64,000 nucleotides of DNA, from assembly GCA_039619475.1 (NCBI GenBank), contig CM077115.1, forward strand, positions 448,621,292 to 448,685,291, in the 5' to 3' direction. Position numbers and translations under genes: made by a program. The notes under the pieces are model-generated. The model made no database searches and was not told where the DNA came from. It saw only the letters and a list, made by a program, of their open reading frames with translations. Shown here piece by piece: positions 1 to 11,666 of this stretch. Origin of the DNA: Icerya purchasi. Taxonomy: Eukaryota; Arthropoda; Insecta; Hemiptera; Monophlebidae. The stretch's first letter is position 1, and each line of letters begins with the position of its first letter.

Positions 1-622
1 CGGTTAAAAATTAAGGGCAGTGTCCGAATCAACTAAATATCGAAAAGCGTAAATTGATTTAAAAAAAAAAAAAAAAACTGCAAATGTTACGTTATTTGTA
101 TTAAAAAAATTATAAAATTAGACAAAAAAAAGTTTGCGAGCAAAAGCCAATTTATGGAAAAGAAATATCCCCGTTCATTTTATTTCGAGGTATATTTATT
201 TTCTAGACCCAAAATGCGGCTCTATTTAATTTTAAACCCGTTCATTCATTTAGAAGGCCGGTCTCGTTTCTTTCTATTAACTTTATTTAAATTTCGCTTA
301 AGAGAAATTCTTAACAGAAGCTACTCTTTTTCTTTCTTTAACTTCGCTCCCGAATTAGCGTTTGGCTAAATTATTTTCCTGAAAACAAACGCTTGCATAC
401 GAGTTCACGCGAGCAGGATCTTAAATACCAACTGGTAAAATAATGTTTGAATTTCTGCTTAATTATACAAAAACCGGTTCAAAAATTTTGGCCACACTCT
501 TCGCATCGACATCAGCGAAAACTAAATTACATACGCTCGCAGCGTGGAAACGTGGTTGAAAAGAAGACACTCTGAGCTGCCAGAGAAAGGCAAAAGCGGT
601 ACTGTTTAAACATTTTCTGTAT
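1..622. other. Unassigned left edge
   Basis: AT-rich sequence; I recognise nothing before about 480. From 480 a segment containing TTGGCCACACTC is echoed at 26270-26285, next to the other mariner remnant. Confidence 0.4.
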
Positions 623-1048
623 GTGTACGTGTGTGCTTTGTTAACAACGGGGTCTTTTCGATGCCGGTGTGTATTCGTGAGAATGGCCGAAAGGATGTGT
701 GACAAAATCCCTTTACGGCAGGAACAACGCTCGGTGGTTCATTATTGTTTTTTACGGAATTTGACGGCAACAGAGGCGTATAATGAAATGCAAACGGCAT
801 ACGGACAGGACACTATAGAACTATTGCAGATTAGTATTACACTTTGTTCGCATCTGGACGTCGAAATCCCAATTCTGCAAACCGGTCGACCAATGACGGC
901 ATCTACCGAGGTAATGCGCATTACTATATTGACGGTGTTAGCCGAAAATAATACCTTAACACAGCGACAGATAGCACCATTAGTCGAAGTGTCCAAGTCG
1001 ACTGTTCAGCGCATATTACGAAATAAGAAATCAGGTGAACGAAAATAG
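623..1048 (+). pseudogene. Mariner/Tc1-like transposase N-terminal fragment
   Basis: A 141-codon frame with IPLRQEQRSVVHYCFLRNLT, ATEAYNEMQTAYGQDT, a GRP motif and then LTQRQIAPLVEVSKSTVQRI. These look like the paired helix-turn-helix DNA-binding half of a mariner-family transposase. The frame stops before any DDE/D catalytic domain, and none follows, so it is a truncated relic. Which mariner subfamily it belongs to is uncertain. Confidence 0.72.
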
Positions 1049-1894
1049 TTCGGAATGAATTCCTAAGGCATTTAAATTATGAGATGATTAAACTGATTTG
1101 ACTGGATTATTCAAAACTTTTCTTCAATTTTCGTTTTTTTTTTTTTTCTTAATTTAATTATGTTGCAAAAAAGAAATTAGCAGAAAGTTCTGTTAAGATA
1201 ACAAAAGTTCTTACTGAAAGCTTGTTAATTATATACTTTTTTTCGAAATAATTCACTGTTATCTGAAAATTCGGCCTTTAATTCCTTTAAATGATATGTA
1301 ATTTGGGAGGGTTTTTTTTTTTTTTTACGGTAATTCTACAAGTGAAGGGAGACAAATCGTTTAAAACCCACATGGCAAATCATCGTACGCCTTTTATTCT
1401 AAGAAATGAAATTCCCGTTACCCAGAATAATTAAAAATAGTAGCTACAAATGTCGCCTGTGGAACGCATTAGTTATTTTTGAAAAACCATAGTTTATCCG
1501 ATGTAAGTTTACAAAAAAGGAAACGTCTTATAGAAAAATGAGAGCAGCCAAGAAGCGCTTCAGTACTAAACAATGTTTTCTTCTGTTAGCATTGCCATGT
1601 ACCAAACTGAATAGTGTGATGCAATAACAACTTCAGAATATTGCAATTTTTTTAACATTGAAGTCCTATATTTCGAAGTGTATTTAATTTAATTTAGCGG
1701 TTTTTCAGCTTTTAAGTGAACCTATATTTTAAGGTGGCATGAACCAAATCAAAAAAAGAAAAAAAAAATCCGATTTCGCTGATTTTTTTCGATTCAATGA
1801 TTATTTCATTATGAAATCGAAACCACTACTACTACGAAATAACAGTCAAGTGATTTTTTTCGGCCGAATTTCCTTATCTATCCTATCGATTATA
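1049..1894. other. Unassigned AT-rich stretch
   Basis: A/T homopolymer-rich sequence without a recognisable gene. The long open frame beginning at 1739 is an artefact that reads antisense through the Penelope-like tail. Confidence 0.5.
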
Positions 1895-2055
1895 CTTTTT
1901 TTCAATAAGCTAACAACCGGTCTCCATGCCGAACTAAACTACACACCCTCCTCTCTATTAAAGGTTTCATTAATTTTGATTTCAATAGCTTCTCTAACAA
2001 CCACTCTGTTTTTAAACTTATCCACCCCTTTGCCGAAATTTCCGTTTCGTCAAAT
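1895..2055 (-). pseudogene. Penelope-like element C-terminal tail, minus strand
   Basis: The reverse complement reads VDKFKNRVVVREAIEI, then NETFNREEGV and AWRPVVSLLKK. This resembles the region downstream of the GIY-YIG domain of Penelope-like retroelements (REA.EI....NR motif). It is an inverted, roughly 90% similar partner of 3756-3915. Confidence 0.5.
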
Positions 2056-2060
2056 TTCAA

Positions 2061-2150
2061 TATGTGACCAGTGGGACTGTTTCATGTTCAGCCAGCGCCT
2101 GGAAAAATCAACGTTGGCTGTGTACATGAAACAGTCCCCCTGGTCACATA
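2061..2150. repeat. Hairpin with 27-bp arms
   Basis: TATGTGACCAGTGGGACTGT at 2061-2080 continues to 2087 and pairs with 2124-2150 with one mismatch. The inner bases (CAGCCAGCG against CGTTGGCTG) extend the stem. The overall form is MITE-like. Confidence 0.75.
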
Positions 2151-2238
2151 CAGTAGACTCCGCCGAATTATCCGACCTAATCGTGGCTGCTGAAGGTTGG
2201 TCGGATACCAAAAAAGTCGGATAATCGGGAGTCTATTG
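2151..2238. mobile_element. 88-bp pogo-like MITE with TA target duplication
   Basis: The left end CAGTAGACTCCGCCGAATTA and the right end GTCGGATAATCGGGAGTCTA (continuing TTG) are imperfect inverted repeats. TA flanks both sides (2149-2150 and 2239-2240). The CAGTA...CCGATTATCCGAC pattern resembles pogo/Tigger-family termini and the larger element at 54194. Confidence 0.72.
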
Positions 2239-2588
2239 TATTGTTTTTTTTCCCATTACTATTAGGGTTGGACAATCACGGTACATTTCACAAAATATGA
2301 GTATTATTATCTATTATTAAGTGATCCATTTTGTTCTTATATTCTATTGTGTTATCCGATTTCTATAAGTAATATATATATATATATATATAAACACGAT
2401 TTGTTATCGTAGAAACATTCAAAAATGTCAATCAGTTTCGATTTTATAAAACTGCATTCGCGGTAATAATAACGTATTATTGTTATCATTGTTATACAAG
2501 CTAGAATGAAATGTTTCAAAAGACATCCAAAATAATAATTGGCTTTCTTTTTATAATAATATTTCAGGTATAAGATAAATTTCGTATG

Positions 2589-2815
2589 GAGTATATATAT
2601 TAATTACAACGTAATTCTTAGACTACCCCCTCTAAGAAAAAATGTTCCTATTTTATGTAACCTTTGTTATATTTTATAGGATTTTTGTGATTATATTATT
2701 AAATTCATATGAACCGATTTAGAATATTTTATACAAAGTATAGAAGAGAAAGAAACAGAAATGTAAGCAAGAGGGGTCAAAAATGACTGAGTTTATATAT
2801 ATATATATATATATA
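2589..2815. repeat. Copy of the ATTACAACGTAATTC repeat family
   Basis: Begins TATATATATTAATTACAACG and continues through a TTTTATGTAAC segment to the AGAAGAGAAAGAAACAGAAA / GCAAGAGGGGTCAA end. The same start and end are seen at 25328-25750 and, rearranged, at 31735-32140. Confidence 0.7.
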
Positions 2816-3009
2816 GTTTCATTCTGGCTTATTCGGTTTTCATTGTTTTGGATGGGAAACTGGGAAAACCGGGAATTTTGTCGTAAAATCGAGAAAAAAA
2901 GTAAAAATAACCAAAAACGATATTTTTAATAAGAAAAAATCATTTAAAGTAAAAAATGAATGCATTGTTTAATGAACTTCACACTCAAGAATAAATTACA
3001 AAGAATATG

Positions 3010-3752
3010 CTGCGGCGGTCAAATATTATCCATTGAAATTTGACTCTATTCTCCGCATACGTTCTCTCATTCGAACTCTCTCCTCTCTTCATGGGATCCA
3101 TATTGACTTGCTGTGGGTTCCTGGTCATTCTGGCATCTCACGTAATGAGATGGCTGATTCTTTGGCTCGGGCTGCTGCTTCTTCTACATTCTTCTTCAAA
3201 AAAATCCCATCCTCTAATCTCTTGACTTTGTGTAAATATTTCTATCTCAGATTTTGGTCGAATATGTACTCTTCCTCCTTTTCTAATTGTCGCTCTTTTT
3301 ATCTGTCAGTTCAGCCTAGTCTTCCTTCAAATCCTTGGTTCCTTCTGTTTCCTTCACTTCCTCGCTCTGTTGTTGTCTCCATTGTGCGTTTGCGCTTAAA
3401 CCATTCCTTACTACCTTCCTCATGCTTTCGCCTCTCGTTGACCTCTTCCCCATGTTGTCCTCACCATTCAAATGATGCGGTTGTTTGTGACACCGATCAC
3501 GTGTTCTTTGAGAGCTCTGCTCTTTCGGTGGAGCGCTCGGCTTTATATTCCCACTTGCTTGGGCTGGGGCTTCCTGCTCCTTTTTGTGCTCGTTATATCC
3601 GGTCTTTTCCTTCTACACTTATTATCCCCTCCATTGTTTCCTTCTTATTAGCGATAGCTGATCGCGTCACTGTATAACTTTCGTTTTCCCTTAATTGTTT
3701 CTGGGTGAAGGTCCTAAGTTGACGAGCCCAATATAAAAAAAAAAAAAAAAAA
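3010..3752 (+). mobile_element. 5'-truncated non-LTR retrotransposon, RNase H and 3' end
   Basis: The frame 3033-3677 encodes the C-terminal part of an RNase H domain (IDLLWVPGHSGISRNEMADS, ending ARAA). A cysteine/histidine tail follows (CCPHHSNDAVVCDTDHVFFE), of the kind found at the end of RNase H-bearing clades such as I/LOA/R1. A short 3' UTR leads to an A18 tail at 3735-3752. The upstream RT is absent, as expected for 5' truncation. Confidence 0.75.
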
Positions 3753-3755
3753 TCG

Positions 3756-4290
3756 ACGAAACGGAAATTTCGGCGAAGGTGGATAAGTTTAAAAACAGAG
3801 TGGTTAGGGAAGCCATTGAAATCGAAACTAATGAAACCCTTAACAGAGGGGAGGATGTGTAAATTAGATTCGGCACGGAGACCGGTTGTTAGTTTATTGA
3901 AAAAAAGCATAATTTATAGAAGAGAAAGAAAAATTCTATAAAAAGTGTAGTACTGCTTTGTCGGAAACTACCGGGAGGAATGTCCCAATTCAAAAATTGT
4001 TAATGACACGCCGGTTATGGAAAACCCACAAATGATATTATTGGTGGGATTGACGCACACACACACAAGTATATAAGTGACGATGGAAATAATAATGTTA
4101 GGGACCACAACCCTTTTAAAAGGGGAAAGAAAATATAATTTACGAAATCGTAGTCGGCTGAAACGAGCGATTTAGATTTCAGTTTCTGATCGCGAACCCC
4201 GTGTAATTCGAAACGTTAGAAATAGGTGTGTTAATGGCGACGTGATTGTGATTTCGATGTCAATATGAACCACGAAAACTGTTTGCGTGT
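3756..4290 (+). pseudogene. Penelope-like element tail and 3' terminal region
   Basis: 3770-3860 reads AKVDKFKNRVVREAIEI and NETLNRGEDV, interrupted by stops. It is the inverted partner of 1895-2055. The following DNA (3880-4290) is shared in order with 34120-34540: ...AAAAGAAGCATAATT..., GAAAACCCAC, TAATTTACGAA, TTTCTGATNNCGAAC, TTCGAAACGTTA, TATGAACCACGAAAA. This includes a decayed hammerhead-like motif at 4170-4213. Confidence 0.5.
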
Positions 4291-4439
4291 TGTTATTAAG
4301 TAACGTTTAATTTTGTTTTTCTTTTCTGGAAATAAGTAGCAAAAAAAGAAAAGAAAGACGGTTCTAATTAAAACAAAAAAGAACGATTCTTCCAAATCAA
4401 CCATATTTAAAGAGTAGAGGACTACAGTGCACAGCAGCG

Positions 4440-5790
4440 CACGTAAAAAAAAAAAAATAAATCGGTCGGACCATACGGGCGTACCGCTACAGGTCACAAT
4501 TTTTAATCTGGAACAAAAAACCAAAAAGTTTCTTAAAATAATGAAGTGTGAACATCGTAGGATTTTTTCGAAAAATTAATTTAAAAAATGATGACGGTGA
4601 TTTGAACTTTTTTTTTCCTTCTCAAAAAAATCGGTCGAAATCTGTAAATATCAAAACTAGAAAATCTTATTTTAAAGTTGCAGTAAAAATTTTGAGTCAA
4701 CCGGATAAAAATTGCCGGAGCTACTGGTACGCCCAGTTTTTGAAAAACACAGTTTCTAGATATTGCTGTTTTAGTGGAATTTTGTTGAAATGTTCGTTTT
4801 ACCTCTAATCTGTTATGCCTTCTCCGTATAATTGGCTTTCTAATTTGAGGTTTTCCTCCTCCTCATCCTTCCTTGTCAAAATTACGTTCATGCGGATAGT
4901 TTTAGCGATCACACGGAAAGGGAAATGGGCGTCACATCGGCTTCGGTACAGAAATTGTAGCAATTTAATCCGATTGTCAAGTGTCCAATGGATCCATAAC
5001 TTGTATTAATCCGATTGTAAAGCCATCGTTGAAGTATAAAATAACAATACAAACGGTTGTATCGAGAACAGATTTGCCGCTGGAATTGTTTTTTGGCGCT
5101 ATAGACCACACAAGCGAATTCAAGCTTTCATTGGAGTTTTGCGTGAATTTGCTTAAACAACGGGTGAGGAGACTGTCGCTCCTTAACTCTTCGTAAATTG
5201 GCTTCACGGCTTCGAATACTATCATTGTCATGAGAGGCAAATGCTTAAAATTAACCCCATGTCTCCACCAGAGTTACCTTCCCTGCTTGTCAAGAGCATG
5301 TCGGTCCTTTTAGGCACAAGTGATGTTGTGGCTTCTTGTCGAGATCGTGAATTTAATGATGCGACCGGAGATTAATTTGTAACTCGAACATTGTCAAAAG
5401 ATAGCACTGCAAGTATCGAATCCGTCATATTATCGGAACACTGATATATATATATATATATATATACTTGGAAAAGCCAAATATTAATTGTTATACGTTC
5501 TAACGGACTTTCTACAAATAGCTGATTTCTCAGCAGCCTTAAAATTTGGGTAGAACAGAGGCATCTCTATTAATCAAAATTGAAAGCTGCAAGTTGAAAA
5601 GTGTCGGTATAATTCATATAAAGAAGAATAAGGACCTCAAACGCATGCTTCTCCGCACACTCGAAAAACCACTAATTTTGCTTCACGACTGCGTTCGGAA
5701 GAACGGCTTTTTGGCCCATTTACAAGTTCTCCCCCACTCATAATCCACTTTTTACATTACTCTTAAATACTTTAGGGAGTGTTTAAGCGG
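4440..5790 (-). mobile_element. Inverted copy of the TTAA transposon, truncated
   Basis: Nearly identical to the reverse complement of 20495-21850, including the shared (TA)n tract and shared frame breaks. The transposase fragment reads on the minus strand at 5240-4977 ([19 protein letters not shown]). The end corresponding to 20444-20495 is missing; near 5790 the sequence runs into the dispersed repeat. The 4440 end diverges just before the TIR. Confidence 0.85.
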
Positions 5791-5819
5791 ATAAAAAAAA
5801 TAAAAAAATAAAATAAACG

Positions 5820-6855
5820 TTCAGTTAAGCAAAATGTTTCGTGCGCTGAGATGTAACTATAATTTACATTTACATAATACTAAATTCAAAACAAAGAAAT
5901 CTAGTTTTTCGTATCGCAAAGAGGAAGAGACACGTCATGTTTTTCGCTTTTTTGAACTATTCGCCAACACGGAACGTTTCGTTAAGAAAATGAAATACAA
6001 TTTCGTTCCTGACAAATAGCGATCTTTCCATCAATATTATATAACGTACCCGGAAAAAAAAAACTTTTTTTTCAAAACTTTCGAGCTTTCAGCCCCCCAG
6101 GGGCCTTATTTTTAAGTTGAAACCCTGGGTGCTGCAAACTAAAGAAATATAGTATATGGGGTTTTGTTCGCAAGTTTTAACTATAATACTCGCGCCGCAA
6201 AGGGGGAGCTACGCATCAGTGCTCTCGCTATTTTTTAACGTTTCGCCAACTTCGAAAGTTTTGTTAAAAAAATGAAGGACGGTTTCGTTCCCGGTAAATA
6301 GCGATCTTTCCAATCAATATATCGCAAACACGGAAAAAAAATATATTTTTTTCAAAATTTTCGATGCTATAGTTTTCCCATAAAGCGGCCCTTTTTGCAT
6401 ATGTTTGAGATAAGTTTTGGTTTCCCGAACTTTTTTTCCTGTACTATTACTTACGTAATTTTTTTTCGTTTTTTGTTGTTTTGGCACAAATGGGAGGGGG
6501 GAGGGGATAAATAATTTTTTAACCATAAATTTATAATCTTATTAACGAGCTTCAGCGTTTTTATATTTTGAATTTCACCTTCAAAATCTGGTGATGAGTT
6601 ACGAATTTTTTAAGGATGATTTTTCAGATCGTTTTAAATTCCATTTATTATATATTCTTAACGGTATTTTGCCGCCCAGAGTAATCGATTAGCTTGAAGT
6701 TGCAGATTATCTTAAAAAAAATTTTAATTGTAATTTTATGATCGAATTTTGTCAAACCGTTCGTGAGTTACTCATTTTTATGTGATATTTTTGTCGTTTC
6801 TGAATCATCTTATTAGGATTCCGTGCATTACATGAGTACGGAATCCTAATAAAAT
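5820..6855 (+). repeat. 1-kb dispersed repeat, copy 1
   Basis: Shares order and sequence with 44385-45400: ATGTTTCNTGCGCTGAGA, a TTCGCCAACNNNGAANGTTT segment, and the GTCGTTTCTGAANCATCTTA end. Inside, 5920-6060 and 6195-6345 are themselves related to each other (about 280-bp spacing). The small frame at 5834-6016 is not conserved and is not called as a gene. It ends in a perfect 15-bp hairpin. Confidence 0.8.
6810..6852. repeat. Perfect 15-bp stem hairpin at repeat end
   Basis: TTATTAGGATTCCGT, a 13-nt loop, then ACGGAATCCTAATAA. It lies at the 3' end of the dispersed repeat; the copy at 45346-45395 has a decayed right arm. Confidence 0.85.
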
Positions 6856-8964
6856 CGGACGCCAGTGACATCTACAATTCCACACTTCGGATAATACGTT
6901 GGACAGGATACTTTTTTTTTTGACTCTTGATGAAATGAAAAAAAAACAACAAAAAAACAATAGACACGGCGAATTTAATTTCGCGCAGCCGAAACGCCCC
7001 CCCCCCCCCCCGTAGGAAACTTTACCACGATCGCGGACCGTGTATTCCATCAAAAGACTCAAAACTTGAGTAACGCATATACTTGTCGACATATCACAAA
7101 TTTTCTATAAATTGTCGAAAAATACATAAATCACGTACACGTATCCGAATAATTAATCGCCACTAGAGTGAGCGAAACCATAAAATATTCCAAAAACGTA
7201 GCAAAATAAAAGCGGCATAGCGTTGAAAAATTCTGTACAAGAACGATACGATGACTAGAAGAACAATGTAACATGGGGGCGATTTAATTGTTTAATTATC
7301 AAATTAATCGAAGCAACGATAGTACACAGAAGTCTCTCGAATGATCTTTCCGAGCGGTACCGCACTAGCTACTTCGCGCCTGATTTTAACGGGATTTATA
7401 AAATCTTCCCTCGACTCAATGCTGCTCGGCGCACTTGTCCCGGACTCATATAGTTACCACCGCTACCAACAAGACACACACACACACACACACACAGTCT
7501 CTACTCCGACACATTCCTCCGTCCGACTGTGCATGGGAATTTCGGTTTTCGCTGATTAAGCATTATCTACAGCCGGTGAAAACGACAAATTAAAACGGTG
7601 TCCGATAAATCGCGAATTAATGACTTATCAAAGAATATTTTAACTCAGACAACGCCAAAAGATCGTGCTACAAGTACTGAATCCGTTTCAGCAAACAGAT
7701 TTGGTGTTTATGGCGCGATCTTTTCGATGATGCTCGAACTAGAAATTATTACTCGGTTGAAATTGTTCCATTTTCAGTCTCCCGAGCATCGCCTTGTATT
7801 GTTGTCAACGTAGATAGCCGAAGCGCATCAAGAATGTTTACTCGATTTAAATTATAAATCCTGTATATTATCAGAGATACGGCATACGCTGGGATTAAGA
7901 CTATGGAATTGTCTTTGTGTTAGTGGCTAACAGCAGTGATAAGCGTAGATGCACGGCGCGTGCGTCCTCGGCCCGGTGGCTGACGAGTAACGTTGAGCTG
8001 AGGAAAGTTTTTGCAAAATCTGGGCAAACAATGCGACCGTTGTATTAATTTTACTCGAACATTCAACGAGCATCTCCGTAACGCAGCCTTTGTTCTAATT
8101 ATCAGTCCTAATCAATCTCTGTGCAACTTTTATTTAATCAAGAGACTACGTTACGTTTATTTCCCATGGGAACGCCACTGGTTCATAACGTATTTTAAAA
8201 TTTGTGCAATACGCACAGTTAAGAAATTCATACGAAACTCGTTTTAGTGATTTAAATTGTCCGAGTTTCTCGTTCCCTTATTGGATTTGAAAAATAAATA
8301 AATTCGAACAGTTTTGATTTGGAAAAGGGGGTGTAATATTAATTTGTATAGTCGGACAGTATACTTAGACTAATTTTGAAAGTCCATAAAGATACTAGAA
8401 GCGTACGGTATGTCGTAGATGTAATGGCTTAAATGCTGAAAAAGACAATTAATATATTGCTAATAAAAAAAAATTAAAAAAAAAAAAAAGTATTTTATAA
8501 TACAATTGTAAGGATTTTGAATCTTTATGCATGTGGACGATGATACACTTTTCGCGGGTTAGAATATTCAATGAACTCAGAAAATAATAAATATATAAAT
8601 AAAAAAAGTATCATATTCAATGAGCAAAAGAGAGGATAAGAAATATGTAGAGCTTAGTTGGTGTCGCGGTAGTATACCCGAATTAATTTTTAATACTTAC
8701 TTTGGAAATTTATAATTGCATCAGAAAAACTGCATTTCTTTGATGAAAACTGGTTGTGTCCACAAATGAGCCAAGTTATCAAGGATTTGGATATGTATGT
8801 ATATGTAATTGCGTGCGACTGAAGAGCAACGGCAATTTCGAAAAAAAAAAAAAATAAATAAGATCGGATATTTGGCATGGAAGAGGAAAGTAATTTTTTT
8901 TTGGAAACGATAAATATATTCCGATTTATTTTAAAAGTACTTTTACTTGGAATTTTGAAAATCA
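6856..8964. other. Unassigned low-gene stretch
   Basis: Contains a C15 run (6997-7011), a (CA)n tract (7472-7496) and, at 7610-7690, a diverged relative of the TTAA transposon interior (AAAAGATNGTGCTACAAGTA CTGAATCCG). 7330-7560 and 7900-8250 are less AT-rich, but I cannot assign them. Confidence 0.45.
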
Positions 8965-8965
8965 T

Positions 8966-9255
8966 ACGGCACAGAGAGTCAGAGGGAAGCCTAAGGTTAG
9001 TTTCAGTTTCCGGACATAAATTTTTTTGGTTAATTTCAACATAAAATTGGAATTTCGGTTACATACTGCGACAGAGGCAAGCAAAACTAGGGTTAGTTAC
9101 AGAGTCCGCGATAGCTTATTTAGGCTAATTTTGAAAAAGGGAGCCAGATTTTTGGTTACACATAACGGAAGGAACAAGCAAAGTTAAGATTAGTTTTAGC
9201 GTCAGTATACTTAGGATAATTTTGAAAAAAGAGACTGGATTTTCATTTATATGCA
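8966..9255. repeat. Degenerate tandem repeat, about 100-bp unit
   Basis: Three consecutive units share GNNAAGCNNANGNTTAGTT, a TCCGN.ATA segment, TTAGGNTAATTTNGAAAAA and a GATTTTNGNTTACATA end. A fourth partial unit is at 8353-8385 (AGTATACTTAGACTAATTTT). Confidence 0.7.
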
Positions 9256-10499
9256 ATGTATATATGTGTTGGTGTGCATGGGAATAAAACAACTGTCATA
9301 AAAGGGGAACAAAAAAAACAGAATTAGTTCCCACGCATCGAAAATCCTCAAAAATAGCTCTAAATAGACCGAATTAGTGGTGAAGATATCCTTTTTTCGC
9401 CTTAATGAACATTTCTTATCTACTGTGTTATTCGATGATTAGAAATTATAATAGTATACATCTTCAGTCTGATATTTTAGCATCCGTTTGAATGATTGTT
9501 GTGTGTGTATCAACGGAACAGAATATCAGGTAAGAGTGAACGTGAGAGAGATGTGTGCTACAGACTGCTCGGTAGTCTATCACTTAAAGAAAAAATCTTG
9601 TTAACGATCTATTGAATAAGAATCACACTATTTTGGAATTAACAAAAGAAAAAAAATATTCACGAATCCCCCCCCAAAAAAAACATCTATAAAATTTGAT
9701 GGTTTCTTCATTTAAATCACTGTATGTCTATGCCAAGAATGAGTTGTTAATAACCTTTGTCAAACCTTTTTTTACCACACACACATCGAGCATATACACA
9801 AATCGAACTTGTTTTTTCAGTACTGTCCCTCGCTGAATAAATTGGATCTAGTTCATTATTTTATTTTCTTTAGCATCATTAATAACTTTGCACCTTCTTC
9901 CCCAATAATACATAAAACGAATAAAGGATGTTTTTGATCCATGACACTTAATTAAACACCCGGAAACAGTACACACGTTTACAGAAATTTTAACAAACTA
10001 CACATGCCGTAGAAACAAATCACGTTATAGAAATTGTAACTTCAATCGCGACGTAAAAACTAAACCATTAAATGCTAATTATACCAAAAACACATTTGAA
10101 TAAGTTGTAAAAATACTAATGTGACATAGCTACAAATTTGTAGTTAACGATGGTTGACTTTTTTACTTCTAAAATTTCAAAAAGTTCCTATTCGTGCAAT
10201 CATAATATCCCTTCATATTTTTTACGATTATTTTTTAAAATTCAAAATGGTAAATGATGAAAAAACCAATAGTTGCAAACAAGAATTAAATCGAAATTGT
10301 AATTAAAATATTTCGGGAAACATGTAAACAAATTTGAAGATTTCAAAGAAAGAAAATGGAAGAAAATAAGCAGAAACACAGGCTGAAAGAAGGAATCCAC
10401 AAGGTAAACTAGAAGAAAGAAAAAAGAAAAAGTTTGCAATATTGTCAAAACATTTCTGAATACTGAATGCGAAGTAATAAAAAATAATAAGAAAAATAT
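9256..10499. other. Unassigned AT-rich stretch
   Basis: No gene, repeat or element recognised. Confidence 0.5.
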
Positions 10500-11217
10500 T
10501 TACAAACAAAAAGGCATTTAATTCTGAAAAATTAACTCTATATATAATACTTATATATAATTACCAGAAATTAAAAGAAAATAAATTTTTAAATTATCTC
10601 AATGTAGGAAATAACGAAGAAAAGAACACAAAGAAGCATTTAACTTTGAAAAATTAACTGCGTACAAGTTGTACATGATTAATTAAAAATTTAAAGAAAA
10701 TAAAAAAGCATAACGCACTGATTTAACTTAGAAAAATAAATTCTAATATTCCATCAGACGTTTTTTTTTTTTTTATTTTTTGGTTGTTTTTGGTAAAGAA
10801 AAAAATAACACGTAATTAAAATACTTAACTTAATTAATTGCACTTTTTTTTTTTTTTACAATATTATAAATAATATTGCATATTATTGCAACATATATAA
10901 AATAAATATAAAATTTAACACAGTAACTAACATATCTGGTAAACATAACACTTATATAATTTAATTAAAATAAACGCACAAATTTAAAAACAGGAAAAGA
11001 AATTTAAATACTAGTAATCTATCGACCACTAAGGTATAACAAATAAATTAATAAAATATGATAAAAGAATTAAAATAAAAAACATTAAATTCTTGTTCAT
11101 GATCGAAACACAGAAACATTTGACTATGATGACAGGATCGAAAATTAGTAATTTATTAATTACTACGTTTCGGATGAATTAGATGATAAATATTACAGCA
11201 ATGAAACAACCGTGGAA

Positions 11218-11252
<35 letters not shown>

Positions 11253-11496
11253 GATGATCGTAAGATGAAATTCTCAGGACAGCGATAGATGAATACAAAA
11301 ATACTAACGCATATTTATTCATATACGTCATGTTTTCTTAATAAAACACGTAATTAATGTGTATTTAATTAATGGTCAATAGTATGCGAGGCGCAACTTA
11401 GTAACATCATGAAGTAAGTGATTTCGGTAGTGTCGGTGCAATAATAACACTACGATATACGCCATCAGAAAAATATTAGTTTATTACAATTCGATA
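10500..11496 (-). other. Presumed MON2 3' UTR and downstream flank
   Basis: Very AT-rich sequence after the stop. AATAAA hexamers on the minus strand occur at 11480-11485 (only 12 nt after the stop), 11314-11319 and 11152-11157. Any of these could be the polyadenylation signal. An (AAT)n tract lies at 11220-11252. The true transcript end cannot be set from sequence alone. Confidence 0.4.
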
Positions 11497-11666
11497 TTAC
11501 GGCTCCAAGTGTTCTTTCGATGATACGGAAACAGGAGGGGTCAATAAGTCACAGTATTGACGCAAAGCTTCTCGTAACGAAGCAGATATTTGCGGCGACG
11601 TTGTCACGGAACAACTGACTAAATGCGGATATAATTTTATAATCTGATCCCATACTGATTTATTCA
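11497..11666 (-). CDS. MON2: MON2 last exon with stop codon
   Basis: 170 nt. It starts two bases into a codon and encodes [35 protein letters not shown] and [17 protein letters not shown], then TAA at 11499-11497. It matches the MON2 C-terminus (W..VI.LYP.LVEC ... LKEAL..F.D...PP). Confidence 0.93.

Noticed and set aside
1739..2224. 161-codon open frame on the plus strand
   Set aside because: It reads antisense through a Penelope-like tail and then across two hairpin elements, so it is a composite of repeats, not a gene.
5834..6019. Small open frame starting MFRALRCNYN
   Set aside because: It lies in the dispersed repeat, and the second copy (44385 on) has indels that destroy the frame.
11480..11485. 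AATAAA on the minus strand as the MON2 polyadenylation signal
   Set aside because: It is only 12 nt after the stop, which is too close to prefer over later hexamers, and in DNA this AT-rich the hexamer is frequent by chance.
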